A DNA stretch of 31,973 nucleotides, from the NCBI GenBank assembly GCA_944373065.1, contig CALWAJ010000003.1, positions 1 to 31,973 on the forward strand. Reading direction: 5' to 3'. Each line of letters begins with the position of its first letter. Position 1 is the first letter of the stretch. The DNA is from an uncultured Bacilli bacterium (GTDB taxonomy: Bacteria > Bacillota_I > Bacilli_A > RF39 > UBA660). Shown here in pieces: positions 23,021 through 31,530 of the stretch. The position numbers were made by a program, and so were the translations under genes. Below the pieces are notes generated by a model. The model was not told where the DNA came from. It made no database searches and saw only the letters and a program-made list of their open reading frames with translations.

Positions 23021-23662
23021 TTATTTTATACCTCTTTTTTCTAAAAGTTCCATAATTTCTTTATGAATTTCATCTTTAGTTTTCTCTTCGTTATAGGCAA
23101 TACAGTCAATTACATCCCAATTATATAATCCTGCAAGTTCCATATAAGCACGTAATACTTTTTCTTGTTTATTATTATTAGAAAAATCAAAAGATAGTTG
23201 ATTATTATATTTATAAGGCATATTAAGAAGAATTGTATAATCTGGTTTAGGTAGTTTTAAAAGCCAGTACTCTAACTTATCAATCCATTGATACATATAA
23301 AATCTATCTTCAGCTTCTTCATATTTACTACCTTGATTAGCCATATTTGAACTAGTATAACGATTAATTACTACGATATAATCCAAATCAAGATATTTTT
23401 TTATTGTTTTAATATTATATTTACGATCAGCTGCTGTATATAAACAGACAAGTTCAGGGTCTAATGATTCATAACCTTCAGGAAAAAAATTATTATTACT
23501 AAGCACACAATTTTTAAAGATTTTACCAGTAGGTGTATCATACATAGGAAAAGAAAATTCTATCGCTTTTATTCCTTTTTTATTTAAAGACTCTACTAAT
23601 AATTTACTTTGTGTCTCTTTTCCACTACCTTCTATTCCTTCAATAACAATAATCTTACCCAT
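23021..23662 (-). CDS. tmk: Thymidylate kinase-like protein
   Basis: P-loop kinase expected to phosphorylate dTMP to dTDP for DNA synthesis. The P-loop is GIEGSGKETQ (9-18), where Glu replaces the usual Ser/Thr after GK. The base motif FPMYDTPTG (about 38-46) fits the FPxxxTPxG nucleotide-binding block. VINRYTSSNMANQG (near 120) replaces the DRY/DRH motif, with Asn for Asp. Length 213 is standard. GKETQ variants occur in a divergent clostridial group (from memory), so this may be the only thymidylate kinase or a paralogue with altered specificity. It lies 8 bases after the HD hydrolase. Confidence 0.82.
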   Translation of the reverse strand: MGKIIVIEGIEGSGKETQSKLLVESLNKKGIKAIEFSFPMYDTPTGKIFKNCVLSNNNFFPEGYESLDPELVCLYTAADRKYNIKTIKKYLDLDYIVVINRYTSSNMANQGSKYEEAEDRFYMYQWIDKLEYWLLKLPKPDYTILLNMPYKYNNQLSFDFSNNNKQEKVLRAYMELAGLYNWDVIDCIAYNEEKTKDEIHKEIMELLEKRGIK

Positions 23663-23670
23663 AAGCCCTC

Positions 23671-24252
23671 CTATATTTCTATATTATTATGTTCATCAAA
23701 TGGTACTAACAAACATTTACGACTAGCAAGGAAATCACACATATGAACAAAATTCTGATATTTAGTATGAGGCTTCTCTAATACTTCATTCCCATTATAA
23801 TCAACAGTATAATCTCCCATATGAGTTTTAATAGCATCACTTATAAAGGTTGCATCTTCTAAACTAAGCCCTACTTTTTCATAATTATCAAGCACTACTT
23901 TACTAGCGATTAAAGGATGATCAAAACGAGTATATCTTTCTTCAACAAGACCTTTTTTAAAACCATCATGTAAAAGAAGTGCCATAAGCATTAAATCCTT
24001 CTCATGTGAAGTATATTTCTTACCAATAGACAAATCACTTAATAATTCATAACCAATCCTAACAGCCACTTTACTATGACGTAAAAGTCCTCCATCACCC
24101 AAAGCATATTTAGGATGATATTTACCAGTAGAAGATGCAGCTTCCTTAAAGAAATAATCTGGTAGCAACTCTATTAACTCTCCAAGACTCTTTCTTAAAG
24201 ACTCATCTTTTATATAATTTATTTCATCATAAAATATCTCTTTCTTATTCAT
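23671..24252 (-). CDS. HD-domain phosphohydrolase
   Basis: A 193-residue metal-dependent HD-superfamily hydrolase. The metal ligands are His59 (LLRHS), the HD pair His95-Asp96 (ALLLHDG), and later FDHPLIAS, IKTHMGDY and HMCDFLASR, giving the H...HD...D pattern. No other domain is present. The substrate is not evident: nucleotides or cyclic nucleotides are common, and coupling with a thymidylate kinase points to nucleotide metabolism. It lies between hemW (12 bases upstream) and the kinase (8 bases downstream) in one operon. Confidence 0.85.
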   Translation of the reverse strand: MNKKEIFYDEINYIKDESLRKSLGELIELLPDYFFKEAASSTGKYHPKYALGDGGLLRHSKVAVRIGYELLSDLSIGKKYTSHEKDLMLMALLLHDGFKKGLVEERYTRFDHPLIASKVVLDNYEKVGLSLEDATFISDAIKTHMGDYTVDYNGNEVLEKPHTKYQNFVHMCDFLASRKCLLVPFDEHNNIEI

Positions 24253-24264
24253 AAATACCTCTTT

Positions 24265-25398
24265 CTAAACAATTATATCAAAAGAAACATTTGTTTGTAA
24301 AGTATCAATAAATCTTAATATAACATCATCTAAAACATAAAAGTACTCTTCTCTTACTCTTAAATATCTACAATCTTCATCTAATACTTTATCTTTAACT
24401 AGTTCTTTATAATTAAAAAGTTCATCTATATTAACATTATATTTTTTTTTAAATTCTACTTTATCAACACCTATATTAGTTCTAAACCCTAACATAATTT
24501 CATAAAAGATTTTATCTTTAATAGTAAGTATCTCTTTATCTAAAACATTTTTACCTTCAATATAATTAGTAATACTCCTAGTATTAGTATATCTAATATT
24601 ATCTAAATAACCAGAAGCTCCTACACCAAAGCCATAATAATGGAGATTATTCCAATATTTTAAATTATGCTTAGATTGATAATTATTTTTAGCAAAATTA
24701 GACACTTCGTAATGAATATAATCATTTTCTTTAAGTATTTTAGATATCATATCATACATTTCTCTATCTAATGACTTATCTATATTTTTTATACCTTTTA
24801 TTTTTAATTTAGTATTATCTTCTATAATTAAAGAATAAGTCGATACGTGAGGAACATCTAATGACAGAATAAAGTTTAAATCTTTCTTTAAATCATCTAA
24901 ACTTTCTCCTTCAATAGCATATATTAAATCTACATTTATATTAGTAATACCAACACTTCTTAAATTGCTTATACAAGAGATAACTCTATCTTTATTAGTT
25001 CTCCTTTCAAGTACATCTTGTAATTTACTATTAATAGTTTCTACTCCAAGACTCACTCTATTAACACCAAATTCTTTTAATAATTTAATCTTACCTAAGC
25101 TTAAACTATCAACATTAACTTCCATAGTAATCTCACATTCTTTACTTAATTTAAAGATTTTTAAAATACCAAATAGTTTCTTTAATTCATCCACACTAAG
25201 ACTACTAGGAGTACCACCTCCTATATATAAAGAAGTAATAACTTCTCCTTTATAATTAGATTTTATCTCTTTTTCTAAAGCATCTAAATATTTATTAACA
25301 TATTTCTTATTATAATAAACTTTACAAAAATCACAATAAGCACAGATTTCCTTACAAAAAGGAATATGAATATAAACAGCATCTACATTGTTTATCAT
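24265..25398 (-). CDS. hemW: HemW-like radical SAM heme chaperone
   Basis: A 377-residue radical SAM protein. The [4Fe-4S] motif is CKEICAYC (Cys15, Cys19, Cys22) with an extra Cys25 (DFC) as in HemW, then SLYIGGGTPSSL (about 56-67), EVNVDSL, GVNRVSLGVET and the C-terminal HemN/HemW domain. HemW was long misannotated as coproporphyrinogen oxidase; it transfers heme and lacks the second residue set of HemN. No heme synthesis genes are in the window. The start is ATG at 25398 after AAGAAGGGA. A terminator-like hairpin lies just upstream. Confidence 0.9.
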   Translation of the reverse strand: MINNVDAVYIHIPFCKEICAYCDFCKVYYNKKYVNKYLDALEKEIKSNYKGEVITSLYIGGGTPSSLSVDELKKLFGILKIFKLSKECEITMEVNVDSLSLGKIKLLKEFGVNRVSLGVETINSKLQDVLERRTNKDRVISCISNLRSVGITNINVDLIYAIEGESLDDLKKDLNFILSLDVPHVSTYSLIIEDNTKLKIKGIKNIDKSLDREMYDMISKILKENDYIHYEVSNFAKNNYQSKHNLKYWNNLHYYGFGVGASGYLDNIRYTNTRSITNYIEGKNVLDKEILTIKDKIFYEIMLGFRTNIGVDKVEFKKKYNVNIDELFNYKELVKDKVLDEDCRYLRVREEYFYVLDDVILRFIDTLQTNVSFDIIV

Positions 25399-25423
25399 GA
25401 AATCCCTTCTTTCTCTTATAAAT

Positions 25424-25446
25424 AAAAAGAAGCAAAGAAATGCTTC
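25424..25446 (-). terminator. Intrinsic terminator after the stop-interrupted gene
   Basis: On the minus strand GAAGCA, loop TTTCTT, TGCTTC (25429-25446) is followed by five T (25424-25428). It begins at the stop codon of the gene at 25445-25969 and sits about 30 bases before hemW, leaving no obvious room for a hemW promoter. It may act as a partial terminator or attenuator. Confidence 0.6.
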
Positions 25447-25969
25447 AATAACCTCTAATTCTTGCTTTGCGTATTTCTTCCCTCTCTTTTTCTGCTTCTT
25501 TTATAGATAATCTCAAAGCCTCCAACTCACGTTCAAGAAGTTCCTTTTTTTTAAGTTGTACATCAGTATCATCATTAGATAAAGTACTTTGCACTTGTGA
25601 CGAATCAGGCTCTTTTGAATACAACTGTTCATCACATTCTTCTTTTCTGATATATTCCCCATCTAAAGAACCATTTTGAATCTTAGAAGATTTCTTTAAC
25701 AGTTCTTCTTTCTTTACTTCAAAATATCTTTTATTTCTTTTCTTCATTACTTCATCTAAAGCAAAAGCAACAACCTCATCATATAATCATGTATATAACC
25801 TTTCAGCATTAAGTGAAGTTCCCTCTAAAATATCTGCAACATCACTAAGAATTAATCGATCAATATGATTTTTTTCCAAATATTCTTCTATACTTTTTCT
25901 TCTAGGACTTAATTCATTTACTTTTTCATCTATTTCTTTTACTCGATAAAAATCACTATCTAATCCCAC
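25445..25969 (-). pseudogene. Gene after ftsZ interrupted by one in-frame TGA
   Basis: Two open segments (25969 to 25790 and 25786 to 25445) are in the same frame, separated by only one TGA (25787-25789): ...AERLYT-stop-LYDEVVAFALDEVMKK.... Together they make a soluble 174-codon protein with an N-terminal helical part (MGLDSDFYRVKEIDEKVNE), an acidic Ser/Asp-rich middle and a C-terminal coiled coil (about 130-170, Glu/Lys/Arg heptads, ending KARIRGY). The downstream ATG at 25747 has no ribosome site, so the halves are not two separate genes. The family is not recognised. The TGA could be a CGA or TGG mutated codon, a read-through site, or a sequencing error. Confidence 0.75.
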
Positions 25970-26002
25970 AATATATCACCACCTTATTTAAAACACTTAA
26001 AA

Positions 26003-27136
26003 TCAAAAGTTCTTATCTCTTAAGAATGGTGGAAAATCATAATCACCATCATCTAATATTTCTCCATCATCATCGTCGTCATCATCAGTATTATTACCAC
26101 TCATTGCTACCACATAAGGATTATCTTCTCTACTTCTTCTAGTTTGATTATTATTAGAAAATATTGGCTGTTTAGATTCTCCTTCTTTCTTTTCAAATCC
26201 TGTAGCTATTACTGTTACAATAACTTCATCAGATAAGTTCTCATTAATAACAGAACCAAAAATTGTATTAATATCATTACCAGATGCTGCTCTAACAACT
26301 TCAGCTGCTTGTTCAGCTTCAAATAAAGTAAGATTAACTCCACCAGTTATATTAATAATAGCATCAGTAGCACCAGTTATACTAGTTTCAAGTAATGGAC
26401 TAGAAACAGCTTGTTTAGCAGCTTCTATCGCTCTATCTTCACCCATACCAATACCAATACCAATAATAGCACGACCTGAATCTTTCATAACTGATTGAAC
26501 ATCAGCAAAATCAAGGTTAACAAGACCAACAACTGCTATTAAATCTGATATTGATTGAACACCACGACGAAGTACATTATCAACTTCTTTAAATGCTTCT
26601 AGCATAGGTGTTGTCTTATCTATAATTTCTCTTAATCTATCATTTGGTATTACTATAAGTGTATCTACATGTTTTTCTAACTCTTCTAATCCTTTTAAGG
26701 CATTATCCATTCTTTTTCTACCTTCAAAAGTAAAAGGTTTAGTAACAATAGCAACTGTTAAAGCTCCTAAAGCTTGAGCTATCTCAGCTACAACAGGTGC
26801 AGCACCAGTACCAGTTCCACCACCCATTCCACAAGTAATGAAAACCATATCAGCACCAGTTAAAGCATCTTCAATCTCTTTTTTAGACTCAAGTGCAGCT
26901 TCTCTACCAATATCTGGCCTACTACCAGCTCCTAACCCATCAGTAAGATTAGCACCAAGTTGAATTTTAATATCTGCTTTAGAATTATTTAATACTTGTA
27001 AATCTGTATTAGCAACTATAAACTCAACACCTTTAACACCAGATTCAACCATTCTATTGACAGCATTACCACCGCCACCACCACAGCCGATTACTTTTAT
27101 TTTCGCTAATTGATCCATTTCTAGTCCATTTCCCAT
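26003..27136 (-). CDS. ftsZ: Cell division protein FtsZ
   Basis: Tubulin-like GTPase that forms the division ring. Nucleotide-binding [13 protein letters not shown] (17-29), tubulin signature [10 protein letters not shown] (about 104-113), synergy loop [18 protein letters not shown]. The C-terminal linker is short, with an aspartate run (DDDDDDDGE), and the last residues [11 protein letters not shown] form the conserved peptide that binds FtsA. Length 377 is normal. GGAGG precedes the ATG. It follows ftsA by 17 bases, the standard ftsA-ftsZ order, and a stop-interrupted gene follows. Confidence 0.98.
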   Translation of the reverse strand: MGNGLEMDQLAKIKVIGCGGGGGNAVNRMVESGVKGVEFIVANTDLQVLNNSKADIKIQLGANLTDGLGAGSRPDIGREAALESKKEIEDALTGADMVFITCGMGGGTGTGAAPVVAEIAQALGALTVAIVTKPFTFEGRKRMDNALKGLEELEKHVDTLIVIPNDRLREIIDKTTPMLEAFKEVDNVLRRGVQSISDLIAVVGLVNLDFADVQSVMKDSGRAIIGIGIGMGEDRAIEAAKQAVSSPLLETSITGATDAIINITGGVNLTLFEAEQAAEVVRAASGNDINTIFGSVINENLSDEVIVTVIATGFEKKEGESKQPIFSNNNQTRRSREDNPYVVAMSGNNTDDDDDDDGEILDDGDYDFPPFLRDKNF

Positions 27137-27153
27137 GTTTGCTTCCTCCTTAA

Positions 27154-28389
27154 TTAGTTATCAAAAAAGTGACCAAAAAATTTATTTATCATAACATCAT
27201 TAACATTGTTTTTCTTTTTAGGTGATACAAATTCATCTATTTCATTAGCATAGAACATATCTATATTTTTCTCTTTTAAACTACACTCTCTATCAAAATA
27301 TATACAACTACCAAAAGCACTAGTAAACTTATTATGTCTTGCTCCTATCTCTTGCATATTTAAACAACTAGCATTAATACCTAAAACATCCTCTACAACG
27401 TAGTTAAATCCCGCTAGTTCACTAATACCACCTACTACAATTATATAACTTATTTGTCTTTTTGTTAAGCGATTTATTTCATTTTTTGCAAGTTTTAATA
27501 TTTCTTTTATTCTTGACTCTATTACTTCTGATATTTGAACTTGATTTATTGTTAACCTCTTGTTTTCTTGATTCATAACTACTACATCATCATTACTATC
27601 AGCATATCTAGAAGAAGTAAGTGCAAAAGTCTCTTTTAATTTCTTTGCTTCTTTTAAATCTACTTTATAGATGAAAGCAATATCTTTATCAACACTACTA
27701 CTACCAACAGGAATATAAGAATTTTTAATCATAATCCCTTTATTAAAGATACCTACACTAGTAATATCTGCTCCTATATTTATAATAGCCCCCATTTTTC
27801 TATCTATTTCTTTATTAGATACTGTATAATAATCAGCTTGTGTATTATATATAATATCAACTATATTTATACCTACACTTCTTACTATATTAATAAAAGG
27901 ATATATTTCTTCTTTAGGAGAAGTAGCCACTACAGCTTTTAAAAATAGTTTTTCCCCTTCTTCATCTAAAGGATTAATAACACTAGGATTATCATCAACT
28001 GTAAAGGATATAGGTAAGCAACTAACTAATTCTCTAGCATCATCATAAGAATTTAAAACTGTATCTTTAATAACTGCTTCTACATCTTTTCCTCTAACTC
28101 TACCATCTCTAATATTAACTAAACCACTTTCCATAGTCATACTAGCTCTATTACAAGGAACAGTCAAAATAACTTCTTTAATCTTCATACCTATTTTCTC
28201 TTCTGTAAGCTTTATAGCATTTAAAACAGAATTTTTTAACTTTTTCTCATCATAAATAACATTTTTCTTAAGCCCTAAAGTCTTAACTGAAGTAGTTGCT
28301 AAAACAAAATATCTATTATCACTAGCATTAACTACAACTACTTTAACTTCTCCATTACCTATATCAAGTCCAGTATAGATATGACTCAT
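27154..28389 (-). CDS. ftsA: Cell division protein FtsA
   Basis: Actin-like ATPase that tethers FtsZ to the membrane. Phosphate 1 [15 protein letters not shown] (about 5-19), the SHS2/1C domain (about 85-165), phosphate 2 [16 protein letters not shown], and adenosine motif [13 protein letters not shown]. The C-terminal end [15 protein letters not shown] should be the amphipathic membrane-targeting helix. About 411 residues. I choose the ATG at 28389 because GAGGTG lies 5 bases upstream; the longer frame to 28416 is not supported by a ribosome site. It is the first gene of the ftsA-ftsZ unit. Confidence 0.95.
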   Translation of the reverse strand: MSHIYTGLDIGNGEVKVVVVNASDNRYFVLATTSVKTLGLKKNVIYDEKKLKNSVLNAIKLTEEKIGMKIKEVILTVPCNRASMTMESGLVNIRDGRVRGKDVEAVIKDTVLNSYDDARELVSCLPISFTVDDNPSVINPLDEEGEKLFLKAVVATSPKEEIYPFINIVRSVGINIVDIIYNTQADYYTVSNKEIDRKMGAIINIGADITSVGIFNKGIMIKNSYIPVGSSSVDKDIAFIYKVDLKEAKKLKETFALTSSRYADSNDDVVVMNQENKRLTINQVQISEVIESRIKEILKLAKNEINRLTKRQISYIIVVGGISELAGFNYVVEDVLGINASCLNMQEIGARHNKFTSAFGSCIYFDRECSLKEKNIDMFYANEIDEFVSPKKKNNVNDVMINKFFGHFFDN

Positions 28390-28449
28390 AGCAACACCTC
28401 TATTCTTTAAAAACAATTATACACTAATTATATTTATTTTAACAAGTAA

Positions 28450-28782
28450 TTAATTCATTGTATTTTTAGTTTCAATAGCTTTCTGCCAACAAGAAGTAAT
28501 ATTGATACCATCTTCATTATCAGGTAACCAATTCATTAAAATATTTACAAGTGTAGGTAAAAAGAAAACAATTATCGCTGCTATAACTTTTACAAGTATT
28601 TTCTTTATAATTCCCTTTTGATCAGGTGTCGTTACAATAGAAATAATTGTAAGAACTATACTTATAAGTAAAATAATTGGAACTGCTATACAAATAATTT
28701 GAAAAGCTGTCTGTGTAAGCGCTAAAATATTCGCTAAAGCATAATCACTACAAGCATCAGCAGTCGCTAAAACATAAACCAT
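28450..28782 (-). CDS. Small VirB2/TrbC-like membrane protein
   Basis: About 110 residues. The N-terminus VYVLATADACSDYALANIL ends a short exported segment with a Cys, followed by two long membrane helices: FQIICIAVPIILLISIVLTIIS and KILVKVIAAIIVFFLPTLVNILM, separated by TTPDQKGIIKK. A second Cys lies near the C-terminus (ITSCWQ). The helix-basic loop-helix-PTLVN layout is that of TrbC/VirB2-like pilin proteins and of a protein set common in uncultured Bacillota (from memory). No conjugation genes are nearby. GAGGTG precedes the ATG at 28782. Function unknown; it lies between trmR and ftsA. Confidence 0.65.
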   Translation of the reverse strand: MVYVLATADACSDYALANILALTQTAFQIICIAVPIILLISIVLTIISIVTTPDQKGIIKKILVKVIAAIIVFFLPTLVNILMNWLPDNEDGINITSCWQKAIETKNTMN

Positions 28783-28793
28783 AAAAAACACCT

Positions 28794-29390
28794 CTATTTC
28801 TTAGAACTAACAGCAATACCATCACCAACATCATAAATAGTTGTATCGTATTTATCGTTATCTTTTAGAAAGGATATATAATTCTTAATTTTTCTAACGA
28901 TTCCTCTAACATTACGACTAACTATCTCTTTTTCATTCTTTTGAACTAAGCCATGAAAATACATATTATCAGTAATGATATAACCATTATCTTTCAAGTT
29001 TCTCTCAAATAATTCAAAGAACTTAATATTTTGTGACTTAGCAGCATCTATAAATATCAAATCAAAACTATCATCTATTTTAACGTTTAAAGCATCATTA
29101 AATATTAAGGTTATTCTATCTTCTAAATGTAATTCTTTAATATTTTTTAACGCTTCTAAATATCTTTTTTCATCTCTTTCGATAGAAGTAATCTTTAAAT
29201 CCGGACTACACAAAGCCATCATAATAGCCGAATATCCTATCGCTGTACCTAACTCTAGAACATGTTTAATTTGATGCTTTATTATAAAGGTTGTCAAAAA
29301 ATCAATTCCTTCATCTTGCATAATAGGTATTTTATTAACTAAAGCATATTCTTTTATTTGTTTTATTTTACTATACTTATCATTTACCAT
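28794..29390 (-). CDS. trmR: tRNA 5-hydroxyuridine O-methyltransferase TrmR (YrrM-like)
   Basis: SAM-dependent O-methyltransferase of the PF01596 type. The SAM site is VLELGTAIGYSAIMMAL (about 45-61), with the acidic ITSIERDEKRY strand end, DLIFIDAAKSQ (about 120-130) and DNMYFHGLV for metal/substrate binding. In B. subtilis YrrM/TrmR methylates 5-hydroxyuridine at the tRNA wobble base, and its gene follows mltG (yrrL), exactly as here. ATG at 29390 is preferred, with GGTGAT just upstream, overlapping mltG by 7 bases. Confidence 0.9.
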   Translation of the reverse strand: MVNDKYSKIKQIKEYALVNKIPIMQDEGIDFLTTFIIKHQIKHVLELGTAIGYSAIMMALCSPDLKITSIERDEKRYLEALKNIKELHLEDRITLIFNDALNVKIDDSFDLIFIDAAKSQNIKFFELFERNLKDNGYIITDNMYFHGLVQKNEKEIVSRNVRGIVRKIKNYISFLKDNDKYDTTIYDVGDGIAVSSKK

Positions 29391-30448
29391 ATCCAATCAC
29401 CATTTTCTTTTAACTCTGCTACTTTTTCTTCATGTTCACTAGCACTCATCGTAAAATAAACATTTCTATTCTTATCAGCCACAAAATATAAATAATCACT
29501 ATCAGTAGGATTTATTGCTGCTTCTATACTAGATAAAGAAGGATTACAAATAGGACCAACTGGTAATCTTCCAGCCATTTCTGCACTTCTTGTATTGTAT
29601 GGATTATAAGTATTAAACATCTCCGTAGTTAAATCAGAATCCATCGCTTCATTAAAGGCATAATAAGTAGTAACATCACTTCCTAAGTTCATACCTCTAT
29701 TAAGCCTATTATTAAAGACACTAACGATTAACTTTCTATCTTCATCTTTAACTCCTTCTAACTCAGCCATACTAGCTAATGTTATAATACTATGTATATT
29801 TGAATTAGATAAAGCTTCTTTATAAGAAGAAAGTTTCTTCTCTTCTTCATCCAAAAGAGTTCTAATAATATCTTCACTAGTTAAATCAGTCTTAACAAAT
29901 TGATAAGTATCAGGAAATAAATATCCTTCCAAAGGATAATAAATCTCTGGATTTAATATATCTTCAGTTAAAAACCAATATTCACTAATTAACTGATTCA
30001 AAAAGTTAGTATCTTTTACTTTTGCCAAAAAGGTATCAGCAGTAATAGAAGTATTTTCTTCAATAATATTAGCATAATCTCTAATATTTTGTCCTTCTTT
30101 AAATGTTAAATTAATAACATCTCCATTTTCACTATTACCACTTTCTAATACTTTAACAATTTCCTCCATAGTCATATTCTTTGACAAAAGATAAGTAGAT
30201 GCTTTCAAACTAGAAGCATTATTTAATTTTAAATAAATCTTAAAGAAAAATTTACTTTTTATTAAGCCTTTATCATATAAGGTTATAGCAATATTATCAG
30301 TACTCATCCCACTAGGTATAACTACTTCAATCTTCGCATCACTACTTTTATCAACAGGACTAGCATTATATTCATAATAAATAAAAGAAGAAATCAAAAC
30401 AAGTCCTAATAATCCTAAAATAATCGCCAATATTCTTATCTTCTTCAT
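29384..30448 (-). CDS. mltG: Endolytic peptidoglycan transglycosylase MltG
   Basis: Membrane-anchored lytic transglycosylase that cuts nascent glycan strands. An N-terminal helix (4-24), a LysM-like subdomain (about 38-100, EVVIPSGMSTDNIAITLYDKGLI), and the YceG core with LEGYLFPDTYQF (about 173-184), the catalytic Glu (229) in ASMAELEG and NRLNRGMNLGSDVTTYYA, then PYNTR and LPVGPICNPSLSSIEAAINP. Length 354 is standard. It lies in the conserved ireB-ruvX-yrzB-mltG-trmR block. Confidence 0.95.
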   Translation of the reverse strand: MKKIRILAIILGLLGLVLISSFIYYEYNASPVDKSSDAKIEVVIPSGMSTDNIAITLYDKGLIKSKFFFKIYLKLNNASSLKASTYLLSKNMTMEEIVKVLESGNSENGDVINLTFKEGQNIRDYANIIEENTSITADTFLAKVKDTNFLNQLISEYWFLTEDILNPEIYYPLEGYLFPDTYQFVKTDLTSEDIIRTLLDEEEKKLSSYKEALSNSNIHSIITLASMAELEGVKDEDRKLIVSVFNNRLNRGMNLGSDVTTYYAFNEAMDSDLTTEMFNTYNPYNTRSAEMAGRLPVGPICNPSLSSIEAAINPTDSDYLYFVADKNRNVYFTMSASEHEEKVAELKENGDWIW

Positions 30449-30471
30449 TATCTAACTGCCAACCCCAATCA

Positions 30472-30759
30472 TTATTCTTCTGTCTCTGTTTGTTTTCTAA
30501 CCTCTTCTTGAATAGTTTCAAGAATTTTCTCAATCCATTGCCATTCTTTATCTGTCTCAATAGGATCTAACTTAGTAGAACCAGTACCTGGATAATAAAC
30601 ACTAGCATAAACTTGGACATTACCTTGATCATCTAAACTATTATCTGTATATACAATATAACTCTTATTAGTCTCATCACTATCAAAAGTAAATAAAACG
30701 TCATATAAAGTCTCATTACCAAACTCATCTTTTAATTTAAATTGATTTTGTTCATTCAT
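30472..30759 (-). CDS. yrzB: DUF1292 protein (YrzB-like)
   Basis: A small cytoplasmic acidic protein of 95 residues. The block FKLKDEFGNETLYDVLFTFDSD followed by KSYIVYTDNS and VQVYASVYYPG is the DUF1292 signature; the C-terminal part is helical and Glu-rich. The function is unknown in all Bacillota. It sits directly after ruvX (1 base) and before mltG, as in B. subtilis, where yrzB lies in the same place. Confidence 0.92.
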   Translation of the reverse strand: MNEQNQFKLKDEFGNETLYDVLFTFDSDETNKSYIVYTDNSLDDQGNVQVYASVYYPGTGSTKLDPIETDKEWQWIEKILETIQEEVRKQTETEE

Positions 30760-30760
30760 A

Positions 30761-31174
30761 TTATTTTCTCCTATCTAAAAATGATTGTAATATAATTGTA
30801 GCAGCCACTTTATCAATAACTTTTTTACGCTTTTTACGGCTAGTATTACCTTCTATCAAGTAATATTCAGCACTCTTAGTAGTAAGTCTTTCATCTTCTA
30901 GATAAATAGGGATAGATAAATTATTTTCTAAAAAGCTCTTATATAAAAGAGTCTCTTTCGCTCTATCACCTAAAGTATTGTTCATATTTTTAGGTAATCC
31001 TAAAACTAAAGCTTCTATTTTTTCTTTTTCAATGATTTCTTTTAATTCATCAAAACAGTCTTTAGGATTATTATCATGATGTAATACTTTATAAGAAGTT
31101 GCAATCAAACCAGTTCTATCACTAATAGCAAGTCCTATAGTTTTAGTACCTAAATCTAGTCCCAAATATCTCAT
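30761..31174 (-). CDS. ruvX: Putative pre-16S rRNA nuclease / Holliday junction resolvase RuvX (YqgF)
   Basis: RNase H-fold nuclease of 137 residues. Asp5 and Asp7 region RYLGLDLGTKTIGLAISD (2-19), LVLGLPKNMNNTLGDRA (about 57-73), DERLTTKSAE (about 98-107) and the C-terminal DKVAATIILQSFLD with the last acidic residue. The family processes the 5' end of 16S rRNA, and resolvase activity has also been proposed. It overlaps ireB by 1 base. Confidence 0.95.
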   Translation of the reverse strand: MRYLGLDLGTKTIGLAISDRTGLIATSYKVLHHDNNPKDCFDELKEIIEKEKIEALVLGLPKNMNNTLGDRAKETLLYKSFLENNLSIPIYLEDERLTTKSAEYYLIEGNTSRKKRKKVIDKVAATIILQSFLDRRK

Positions 31175-31419
31175 TATTTATTCAAAAAACTAGTCACTAA
31201 AACTTCAACAATCTTACTACGATCGATAGTTTTAATCTTACTTCTTGCATCTTGATAACTAGAAATATAACCCAAATCACCACTAATTAAATAGCCAACA
31301 ATCTGATTAGTAGGGTTATATCCTCTTTCTTTCAATGAATTATAGACTTCAAGCAAAGTTTTATGAACAGCAGCCTGATCATCACTAACTAACTTAAATA
31401 ATCTTGTTTTATCATTCAT
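31174..31419 (-). CDS. ireB: IreB family regulatory protein (DUF965)
   Basis: An 81-residue protein, the full family length. The sequence DKTRLFKLVSDDQAAVHKTLLEVYNSL, then GYNPTNQIVGYLISGDLGYISSY and DARSKIKTIDRSKIVEVLV is characteristic. In enterococci IreB is phosphorylated near its N-terminus by the PASTA kinase IreK and modulates cephalosporin resistance; the Thr in position 5 here is a candidate site (inference). It is the first gene of the block; GAGGTGAT precedes the ATG. In B. subtilis alaS precedes the homologue, but not here. Confidence 0.95.
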   Translation of the reverse strand: MNDKTRLFKLVSDDQAAVHKTLLEVYNSLKERGYNPTNQIVGYLISGDLGYISSYQDARSKIKTIDRSKIVEVLVTSFLNK

Positions 31420-31448
31420 ATTATCACCTCACTACAATTACTAAAACT

Positions 31449-31477
31449 AGTTTAGCATTTTTTTATAATAAGTTCAA
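31449..31477 (-). promoter_or_regulatory. Sigma-A-like promoter of the ireB block
   Basis: On the minus strand TTGAAC (31472-31477), a 17-base spacer and TAAACT (31449-31454, 4/6), about 25 bases before the ireB start. Confidence 0.5.
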
Positions 31478-31488
31478 GGTTAAAAGAA

Positions 31489-31516
31489 AAAGAATAGTAA
31501 CTCTTCACTATTCTTT
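31489..31516 (-). terminator. Intrinsic terminator after the surface-protein gene
   Basis: On the minus strand a perfect 10-bp stem (31507-31516 with 31489-31498), an 8-base loop and a T-rich tail TTCTTTT. It separates the surface-protein gene from the ireB promoter. Confidence 0.75.
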
Positions 31517-31530
31517 CATTATAATAACAA

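Noticed and set aside
25787..25789. TGA read as tryptophan (mycoplasma-type code)
   Set aside because: gerAA and other genes stop at TGA at sensible family ends, and Trp in GerAA and Lon is encoded by TGG.
26003..26110. Aspartate run in the FtsZ tail as a sign of damage
   Set aside because: FtsZ linkers are poorly conserved, and the terminal FtsA-binding peptide is intact.
30372..30560. Open frame across the yrzB-mltG junction
   Set aside because: It overlaps two conserved genes in another frame, and its composition does not match the neighbours.
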